A stretch of 9,329 bases of DNA from Flavobacteriaceae bacterium (GTDB lineage: Bacteria > Bacteroidota > Bacteroidia > Flavobacteriales > Flavobacteriaceae), in NCBI GenBank assembly GCA_002690085.1, contig NZDM01000055.1, positions 1 to 9,329 on the forward strand, read 5' to 3'. Each line of letters begins with the position of its first letter. The stretch's first letter is position 1. Below are positions 1 to 5,168 of this stretch, one piece after another. The notes below the pieces were generated by a model. It was given only the letters and a program-made list of their open reading frames with translations. It had not been told where the DNA came from and did not search any database. Position numbers and translations under genes: made by a program.

Positions 1-2
1 AA

Positions 3-212
3 TTTGATCGAATATATGAGGGTGCTATGATTGAAACCAATGATTCTCTACGCATTGAACTCTATAAAAAAATGAATGCAATCGTAATGAAAGAGGCGCC
101 TATCACTGTTTTATTTTATGATGAAGTCGTTCGATTTACACAAAAGAATATAGATGGATTGGGGATCAATCCTACCAATCTTTTAGAACTTAAAAAAGTA
201 AGAAAGAATTAA
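3..212 (+). CDS. C-terminal end of a family 5 (peptide/oligopeptide-type) ABC transporter substrate-binding protein, 5' truncated
   Basis: The reading frame is open from the left edge (first full codon at position 3) to TAA at 210-212, giving 69 visible residues. It has no stop upstream of the ATG at 27, so that ATG is an internal methionine and not the start. The tail resembles the end of DppA/OppA-type solute-binding proteins (SBP_bac_5). In that family a helix of the form 'R.ELYKKM..I...EAP' is followed by a strand with 'LFYDEVVRF' and a short 'GL..NPTNLLELK' ending. Proteins of this family are normally exported and bind peptides or similar ligands for an inner-membrane ABC importer. The ligand cannot be told from the tail, and the catalogue of partner permease genes lies outside the window. 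The last 4 bases overlap the end of the converging minus-strand gene. The family call is fairly secure; the substrate is unknown. Confidence 0.82.
   Translation, partial: FDRIYEGAMIETNDSLRIELYKKMNAIVMKEAPITVLFYDEVVRFTQKNIDGLGINPTNLLELKKVRKN
209..212. other. TTAA palindrome containing the stop codons of two converging genes
   Basis: The + strand TAA occupies 210-212 and the minus-strand TAA is read from 211 down to 209. The two coding regions therefore overlap by exactly 4 bases with no spacer between them. No hairpin terminator can sit between the genes, so any terminator must lie inside the opposite coding region. Confidence 0.9.
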
Positions 213-1384
213 GCTGGCCTGTGTTTATTGCTCATTTTAAAAACCTGCTCTAAAATTTCAGCTTCCTGCAGGGTAAATTCTAAGCCTCGACGTTCAAAGA
301 CAGCAGAAGCCACTTCAAACGCTTTTTTAGTCAAATAGGTGTTCATTCCCTGACTGCCACCCCAACTAAAACTGGGTACAAAATTTCTAGGGAAGCCACT
401 GCCAAAAATATTGGCACTTACCCCTACTACAGTTCCTGTATTAAACATGGTATTGATGGAACATTTACTGTGATCTCCCATCATCAGTCCACAAAACTGC
501 AGGCCAGTTCTCGCAAAATTTTCAGATTCATAGTTCCAAAGACGCACCTCCGAATAGTTATTTTTTAAATTTGAAGTATTCGTGTCTGCACCCAAATTGC
601 ACCACTCACCTATCACAGAATTACCTAAAAATCCATCATGGGCTTTATTAGAATAACCAAAAATCACCGAATTATTGACCTCACCACCAACTTTAGAGTA
701 TGGCCCAACAGTTGTAGGGCCATAAATCTGAGCACCCATTTTTAAAGTAGAATTTTCACATAACGCAAAAGGGCCACGTACCAAACTACCTTCCATAATT
801 TCGGCATTTTTACCGATGTATATTGGGCCATCAGTTGCGTTTAAAACACAGTGATTTAAGTTAACGCCTTCTTCAATAAAAATATTGGCTTCGTTCAGAG
901 TTTTTACTGTTTTTGGGATAGGTTGTGAAGTCTTATCTTTTGTTATCAAATTAAAATCTGCCTCAATAGCAACCCCATTGAGTTGAAATATATCCCAAGT
1001 GTTTTTAATGGAAAGTACGGACTCTGGGCAGCTGTGTATTTTAAAATGTCTAAAATCAACAGTTTCTTGAGTGTCTGAAACCCTAAAAGCAACAACAACC
1101 TCTCCGTCAAAAACAGCTTCATTTTCATTTAAGTTCTGAAGTATATCAACAAGCTCTTGCGTAGGGAGGTAAGATCCGTTAATCATGGTGTTTTCTGAAA
1201 ACTCTACCATTGGGAATTTATTAGACAAATAGTTTTCTGTGACAGTTGTTGTTGTCAAACCAAGAAAGGTTTCCCATTTCTCACGGATGGTTAAAATCCC
1301 AATGCGAATGTCTGCAACCGGCCTTGTGTAAGTAAAAGGCAACAAGGCGTTGCGGAAAGGACCATCAAAGAGAATATAATTCAT
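209..1384 (-). CDS. GlmU-like putative sugar nucleotidyltransferase / acetyltransferase (alternative bacteroidetal type)
   Basis: A 391-residue protein. The N-terminal part opens with MNYILFDGP and has the 'LLPFTYTRPVADIRIG' block at about residues 15-29, which marks the Bacteroidota family often annotated as alternative GlmU (UDP-GlcNAc pyrophosphorylase / glucosamine-1-phosphate acetyltransferase). The classical nucleotidyltransferase loop (LAAGxGTRM) is not present. From about residue 165 to 340 the hexapeptide-like periodicity (for example IGKNAEI, GPTTVGPYSKVGG, NTGTVVGVSANIFG) indicates a left-handed beta-helix. Residues 246-270 (NKAH, FLGNSVIG, CNLGADT) parallel the acetyltransferase motif of true GlmU, with His249 as a candidate for the catalytic histidine. 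A role in making an activated amino sugar for the cell envelope is inferred from the family and not proven. The ATG at 1384 lies only 26 bases below a strong terminator. The stop codon overlaps the converging transporter gene. Confidence 0.88.
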   Translation of the reverse strand: MNYILFDGPFRNALLPFTYTRPVADIRIGILTIREKWETFLGLTTTTVTENYLSNKFPMVEFSENTMINGSYLPTQELVDILQNLNENEAVFDGEVVVAFRVSDTQETVDFRHFKIHSCPESVLSIKNTWDIFQLNGVAIEADFNLITKDKTSQPIPKTVKTLNEANIFIEEGVNLNHCVLNATDGPIYIGKNAEIMEGSLVRGPFALCENSTLKMGAQIYGPTTVGPYSKVGGEVNNSVIFGYSNKAHDGFLGNSVIGEWCNLGADTNTSNLKNNYSEVRLWNYESENFARTGLQFCGLMMGDHSKCSINTMFNTGTVVGVSANIFGSGFPRNFVPSFSWGGSQGMNTYLTKKAFEVASAVFERRGLEFTLQEAEILEQVFKMSNKHRPA

Positions 1385-1410
1385 CTAAATTATTTTTGTA
1401 AAAATAACAA

Positions 1411-1440
1411 AAAAGCCTTTCATGACGATGAAAGGCTTTT
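1411..1440 (-). terminator. Rho-independent terminator of rpmE2
   Basis: A perfect 13-bp stem is formed by 1411-1423 (AAAAGCCTTTCAT) and 1428-1440, with a 4-base loop (GACG on the + strand) at 1424-1427. Read on the minus strand, the stem ends in TTTT and continues into TTGTTATTTTT, a good U-tract. This orients it as the terminator of rpmE2, whose stop lies 21 bases upstream on the minus strand. On the + strand the stem also ends in TTTT, but the following GATATTG is a poor tract. Confidence 0.88.
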
Positions 1441-1461
1441 GATATTGTATAAATTGCTAAA

Positions 1462-1713
1462 TTATTTTTTAAACTTAGAGTATTTTGTTTTGAACTTATC
1501 AATACGACCTGCAGTGTCTACCAATTTAGACTTACCAGTGTAATAAGGGTGTGAAGTTCTAGAAATTTCTAACTTAATAAGTGGGTATTCAACGCCTTCA
1601 ACTTCAAGTGTTTCATTGGTTTCTGCGGTTGATTTTGTTAGAAAAACATCGTCATTAGACATATCTTTAAACGCTACAAGTCTGTAATTTTCTGGGTGTA
1701 CTCCTTTTTTCAT
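1462..1713 (-). CDS. rpmE2: 50S ribosomal protein bL31, type B (zinc-independent)
   Basis: An 83-residue protein starting MKKGVHPENYR, with the 'HPYYTGKSKLVDTAGRIDKF' block at about residues 55-74 that identifies L31, and a basic tail (KTKYSKFKK). It contains no cysteine, so it is the C-minus, type B form that does not bind zinc. It is a small protein of the large ribosomal subunit near the central protuberance and the intersubunit bridge. The length matches the usual type B size. The ATG at 1713 is preceded by a well-formed Bacteroidota promoter, giving a short leader of roughly two dozen bases. In many bacteria type B copies are induced by zinc shortage through Zur. I see no Zur-like palindrome here, and in this phylum type B is often the only L31, so constitutive expression is more likely (inference). 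The downstream hairpin at 1411-1440 closes its transcript. Confidence 0.97.
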   Translation of the reverse strand: MKKGVHPENYRLVAFKDMSNDDVFLTKSTAETNETLEVEGVEYPLIKLEISRTSHPYYTGKSKLVDTAGRIDKFKTKYSKFKK

Positions 1714-1742
1714 CGTAAGCTTTATTTCGATTTTTCGAATTG

Positions 1743-1772
1743 CAAATTTAATTATTTTTTACAATATCACAA
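1743..1772 (-). promoter_or_regulatory. Predicted Bacteroidota sigma-A type promoter of rpmE2
   Basis: On the minus strand a TTG (1772-1770) is followed, after 19 bases, by TAAATTTG (1750-1743). This matches the flavobacterial pattern of TTG, then about 17-23 bases, then TAnnTTTG. Transcription would start around 1737, about 24 bases before the rpmE2 ATG. A short inverted repeat (TTCGA at 1726-1730, TCGAA at 1735-1739) lies at the predicted start of the transcript; its role is unknown. The motif match is seen; promoter activity is inferred. Confidence 0.62.
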
Positions 1773-1822
1773 CAGATTATTAATTTTATTTATAGGACTA
1801 TGCTGTAACATTTTTTAGGAAA

Positions 1823-1854
1823 TTGCATCTAATAAATAAAAAACTATAAATTTT
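1823..1854 (+). promoter_or_regulatory. Weak candidate promoter for the DUF4199 gene
   Basis: TTG at 1823-1825 is followed after 21 bases by TAAATTTT at 1847-1854, one mismatch from TAnnTTTG. If used, transcription would start almost at the ATG at 1861, giving a leaderless or nearly leaderless mRNA. The surrounding sequence is so AT-rich that a chance match is quite possible. No better + strand candidate was found between 1714 and 1860. Confidence 0.25.
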
Positions 1855-1860
1855 TTAAAT

Positions 1861-2391
1861 ATGAAACCAACCACAAAACAAAATTCCGTTAATTTAGGCC
1901 TCTATTTAGGTGCCACATTATCTTTTATAACCGTATTATTTTATGCAGTGAATTTAGATTTGATGATCAAATGGTGGGTAAGCCTTTTGAGTTTGATAAC
2001 GGTGATCGTATTTGGTGTATTGGCGGCCAAGAAGGCGAAAAGTACACTCGGTGGATTTATTGACTTTAAGGGGGCTTTTTCTAACTATTTTATAACTGTA
2101 GCACTAGGGATTGGAATTAGCACATTTGTGAGCATTGCAATTTTTTCTTTCATCGACACGGATGCTGCTGCGTATTTAAACGAGCAAATTTTGATTGTGA
2201 CAAAAGAATCTATGGAGCGCTTTAATGCACCAGAAGAATTGGTGGCACAAACATTATTAGAAGCCAGTAAAAAAGATAATTTTTCAATTGCAACTCAACT
2301 ACAAAATTATGTTTTCTTTCTTGCATTTATTTCATTGTTAGGGCTCATTGTAGCAGCAATAATAAAGAAATCGGACACAAACAAAGCATAA
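1861..2391 (+). CDS. DUF4199 family integral membrane protein
   Basis: A 176-residue protein with four likely membrane helices at about 11-31, 36-55, 74-97 and 148-168. A soluble, charged stretch lies between helices three and four (about 99-145, containing ESMERFNAPEELVAQ). This layout and the 'FIDFKGAFSNYF' motif between helices two and three (about residues 66-77) match the DUF4199 family. That family is common in Bacteroidota and has no established function. There is no signal peptide beyond the first helix and no enzymatic motif. It stands at the head of a + strand run, 22 bases ahead of the glycosyltransferase. That suggests co-transcription and possibly a role alongside the membrane glycosyltransferase, but this is inference from position. 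The start at 1861 is the first ATG after the AT-rich intergenic region and begins a plausible short cytoplasmic N-terminus. Confidence 0.88.
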   Translation: MKPTTKQNSVNLGLYLGATLSFITVLFYAVNLDLMIKWWVSLLSLITVIVFGVLAAKKAKSTLGGFIDFKGAFSNYFITVALGIGISTFVSIAIFSFIDTDAAAYLNEQILIVTKESMERFNAPEELVAQTLLEASKKDNFSIATQLQNYVFFLAFISLLGLIVAAIIKKSDTNKA

Positions 2392-2397
2392 TTTCGT

Positions 2398-2405
2398 TAT
2401 TTTTG
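2398..2405 (+). promoter_or_regulatory. TAnnTTTG -7 element just before the glycosyltransferase
   Basis: TATTTTTG fits TAnnTTTG exactly. No TTG lies 17-23 bases upstream, so the -33 element is missing or degenerate. Predicted transcription would begin near 2411. That would leave almost no leader for an ATG at 2414 but about 15 bases for the ATG at 2426. Confidence 0.35.
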
Positions 2406-2413
2406 AGGGTCTT

Positions 2414-3376
2414 ATGCCAATTCCAATGGATATTTCAGTTGTTATACCCCTCTTAGACGAGCAAGATTCTTTAATAGAACTCCACGAATGGATTGCAAAA
2501 ACAATGCAGTCTAATGTATTTTCTTATGAACTTATTTTCATAGACGATGGAAGCCGAGACCAGTCTTGGGAAATTATCAAAACCCTATGCGTGAAAAATC
2601 CTGCTGTTTTTGGCATTCGTTTTTCAAAGAACTTTGGGAAATCACAAGCACTTCACGCCGGGTTTGAAAGGGCTGTTGGCGATGTCGTCATTACTATGGA
2701 TGCAGATTTACAAGACAGTCCTGAGGAAATTCCTGCCCTCTTTAATATGATTAAAAACAATAAATATGATGTGGTATCGGGTTGGAAGAAAAAACGCTAT
2801 GACAGGTATTTCGCTAAAAATTTACCATCTAAGTTATTTAATTGGGCCGCTAGAAAAGTATCTGGAATCGCGCTCAACGATTTTAATTGCGGATTAAAGG
2901 CATACAAAAAAGACGTGATTAAAACCATCGAAGTTTACGGAGAAATGCACCGCTATATTCCCGTTTTGGCAGCTAATGCTGGATTTAAAAATATTTCAGA
3001 GAAAATAGTGGCACATCAGCCTAGAAAACACGGCAAAACAAAATTTGGTATGGAACGATTTATAAATGGCTTTTTGGACTTGATTACAATATGGTTTACT
3101 TCAAGGTTTGGTAAACGCCCAATGCACTTTTTTGGATTCCTTGGAGTATTAATGCTCATCATTGGGTTTACTTTTGCAGCCTATCTAGGAGTCGATAAAT
3201 TATACTTCAACCCCTCTGGACGTTTAATTTCTGAGCGGCCTGAATTTTTTATTGCCTTGACAACAATGATTATTGGAACGCAATTCTTTGTGGCTGGGTT
3301 TTTGGGTGAAATTATTTTACAATCGAGAAGCCATAAAGAGCGCTACCACATATCTGAAGATACGACAACTAAATAA
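2414..3376 (+). CDS. Family 2 glycosyltransferase, DPM1/GtrB (polyprenyl-phosphate sugar synthase) type
   Basis: A 320-residue protein with an N-terminal GT-A domain and two C-terminal membrane helices (about 239-261 and 278-302). The GT2 landmarks are 'VVIPLLDEQDSL' near residues 9-20, the nucleotide-binding 'FIDDGSRDQS' with Asp44/Asp45, and the metal-binding DAD at 96-98 followed by LQDSPEE, typical of dolichyl/bactoprenyl-phosphate sugar transferases. A 'DFNCGLKAYKKDV' segment and 'QPRKHGKTKFG' follow, also as in this subfamily. Such enzymes move a sugar from a nucleotide sugar to undecaprenyl phosphate at the cytoplasmic face of the inner membrane. The sugar cannot be read from the sequence. 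The second ATG at 2426 (MDISVVIP) is a serious alternative start: it places the protein at the usual family N-terminus and fits the -7 element at 2398-2405. The ATG at 2414 has a GAGGG a few bases upstream in its favour. Confidence 0.93.
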   Translation: MPIPMDISVVIPLLDEQDSLIELHEWIAKTMQSNVFSYELIFIDDGSRDQSWEIIKTLCVKNPAVFGIRFSKNFGKSQALHAGFERAVGDVVITMDADLQDSPEEIPALFNMIKNNKYDVVSGWKKKRYDRYFAKNLPSKLFNWAARKVSGIALNDFNCGLKAYKKDVIKTIEVYGEMHRYIPVLAANAGFKNISEKIVAHQPRKHGKTKFGMERFINGFLDLITIWFTSRFGKRPMHFFGFLGVLMLIIGFTFAAYLGVDKLYFNPSGRLISERPEFFIALTTMIIGTQFFVAGFLGEIILQSRSHKERYHISEDTTTK

Positions 3377-3412
3377 TCTTGTGAAACAAACCACTTTAAT
3401 TCTGTAAATAAC

Positions 3413-3420
3413 TAAATTTG
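3413..3420 (+). promoter_or_regulatory. Candidate -7 element upstream of the phospho-sugar mutase
   Basis: TAAATTTG is an exact TAnnTTTG match, placed so that transcription would start near 3426, about 8 bases before the ATG at 3434. The nearest upstream TTG (3379-3381) is 31 bases away, longer than the usual 17-23, so the -33 element is not convincing. The mutase and exporter could have their own promoter here in addition to read-through from the glycosyltransferase. Confidence 0.4.
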
Positions 3421-3433
3421 CAAAAAATAACCA

Positions 3434-5167
3434 ATGGTATCATCCCTTAGTTCAGAAATACAATCCAAAATTTCAAATTGGCAACAAGATTTTTTTGACC
3501 AAGAGACCAAAGATGAAATCACCAAACTTCAGGAATATCCCGAAGAATTAGAAGATCGATTTTATAAAAACTTAGAATTCGGAACTGGTGGAATGCGTGG
3601 CGTTATGGGGGTTGGCACCAACCGAATTAATAAGTACACATTGGGGAGAAATACCCAAGGCCTTTCTGATTATTTGAAGCAATTATATACTGAAGAAAAA
3701 TTAAAAGTAGCCATCGCCTATGACTGTAGGCACAATAGTAAATCTTTTGCGAAAATTGTAGCAGACGTATTTTCAGCCAATGAAATTGAAGTTTTTTTAT
3801 TTGAAGATCTTAGAGCCACCCCTGAATTATCATTTGCCGTCAAACATTTGAATTGTCAATGTGGAATTGTCTTGACAGCTTCTCACAATCCGCCAGAATA
3901 CAATGGTTATAAAGTCTATTGGAAGGATGGAGGACAACTGGTGCCCCCACACGATAAAGCAATCATAACAGTTATAAACAACTTAGACTATAAAGACATA
4001 AATTTTGAAGCAAATGATACTTTAATTTATAAGATTGGTTCTAATGTTGATGATGTTTTTATAGAAGCAGCCGTTAAAAATGGTGTGCTCAAGCAAAACT
4101 CATTAGAAAATAGAGACGAATTAAGTATTGTTTTTACATCGCTTCACGGCACTTCAATTACAGCCGTTCCCGAAACCCTTAAAAGAGCAGGTTACAAAAA
4201 CATACACATTGTTAAAGAGCAAGCGCTTCCTGACGGGGACTTCCCAACGGTTAAAACCCCCAATCCAGAAGAACCAGAAGCCCTAAAAATGGCTTTAGAA
4301 TTGGCTAAAAAAGTCAATGCAGATATTGTTATTGGAACCGATCCTGATTGTGATCGCCTGGGTATAGCCGTTCGAAATATATCGGGAGAACTGACGCTTT
4401 TAAACGGTAATCAAACCATGGTGCTGATGACAAAGTTTTTATTGGACCAATGGAAAAAAGATGGAAAAATTAACGGCAATCAATTTGTGGGCTCTACCAT
4501 TGTCTCAACCCCGATGCTATCGAAGTTATCTGCCGCTTACAATGTGGACTGTAAAATTGGACTTACTGGCTTTAAATGGATTGCCAAGATGATAGAAGAA
4601 TACCCAAATATGGACTTTATTGGCGGTGGTGAAGAAAGCTTTGGATTTATGGTTGGAGATTTTGTACGTGATAAAGACGCGGTTACTTCTACCCTTCTAG
4701 CTTGTGAAATTGCAACCTTGGCTAAGGCTAAAGGCAGTTCTTTTTTTAGTGAACTAATTGATTTATACGCCACGCATGGCTTATTTAAGGAGCGGCTTAT
4801 TTCAATCACTAAAAAAGGGAAAAGTGGTGCCCAGGAAATTCAAAAAATTATGCATGAAGCCCGAACATCTCCACCAATTGAAATTAATGGTTCAAGCGTA
4901 ATAAAAATTGAAGATTACCAATCTTCAATATCATATGACCCCACAACAAACACTTCTTCAGCTATAAGTATTCCAAAAGCAAATGTTCTTATTTTTACTA
5001 CAGATGACGGCAGTAGAATTGCTTTGAGGCCCAGTGGAACAGAACCAAAAATTAAATATTATATCAGTGTTAATAAAGCGCTAAAAGTTGCTTCAGAATT
5101 TGAGTCAACAGAATCAGAACTAGAAGTGAAAATTAATAAAATTTTAAAAGCAATGAATTTGGAATGA
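3434..5167 (+). CDS. Phospho-sugar mutase (phosphoglucomutase/phosphomannomutase, alpha-D-phosphohexomutase superfamily)
   Basis: A 577-residue protein with all four superfamily sites in order. The phosphoserine loop is TASHNP, with Ser150 as the phosphorylated catalytic residue. The Mg-binding loop is GTDPDCDRLG, with Asp303, Asp305 and Asp307. The sugar-binding loop is GGGEESFGF, with Glu400, Glu401 and Ser402. The phosphate-binding loop is RPSGTEPK at 532-539. The N-terminal 'LEFGTGGMRGVMGVG' (about 48-62) and the total length fit the long, PGM2/PgcA-like form and not the roughly 450-residue GlmM or ManB types. It interconverts hexose 1-phosphate and 6-phosphate in the cytosol, feeding nucleotide-sugar synthesis or glycogen-type metabolism. 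Whether glucose, mannose or another sugar is preferred cannot be decided here. The stop TGA (5165-5167) is one base from the next ATG, so translation is probably coupled to the ABC exporter gene. Confidence 0.95.
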   Translation: MVSSLSSEIQSKISNWQQDFFDQETKDEITKLQEYPEELEDRFYKNLEFGTGGMRGVMGVGTNRINKYTLGRNTQGLSDYLKQLYTEEKLKVAIAYDCRHNSKSFAKIVADVFSANEIEVFLFEDLRATPELSFAVKHLNCQCGIVLTASHNPPEYNGYKVYWKDGGQLVPPHDKAIITVINNLDYKDINFEANDTLIYKIGSNVDDVFIEAAVKNGVLKQNSLENRDELSIVFTSLHGTSITAVPETLKRAGYKNIHIVKEQALPDGDFPTVKTPNPEEPEALKMALELAKKVNADIVIGTDPDCDRLGIAVRNISGELTLLNGNQTMVLMTKFLLDQWKKDGKINGNQFVGSTIVSTPMLSKLSAAYNVDCKIGLTGFKWIAKMIEEYPNMDFIGGGEESFGFMVGDFVRDKDAVTSTLLACEIATLAKAKGSSFFSELIDLYATHGLFKERLISITKKGKSGAQEIQKIMHEARTSPPIEINGSSVIKIEDYQSSISYDPTTNTSSAISIPKANVLIFTTDDGSRIALRPSGTEPKIKYYISVNKALKVASEFESTESELEVKINKILKAMNLE

Positions 5168-5168
5168 G

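Noticed and set aside
27..212. A separate 61-residue small protein starting at the ATG at 27
   Set aside because: The same frame is open without a stop to the left edge, and the residues match the tail of a family 5 solute-binding protein, so the ATG is internal.
1714..1860. A Zur operator controlling the zinc-free L31
   Set aside because: No extended palindrome resembling known Zur boxes was found. The only inverted repeat (1726-1739) is 5 bp per arm and centred on a short T-run.
4537..4809. A 90-codon minus-strand frame inside the mutase gene
   Set aside because: It lies wholly within a well-supported gene with intact motifs, and its translation is low-complexity Ser/Leu-rich without any family resemblance.
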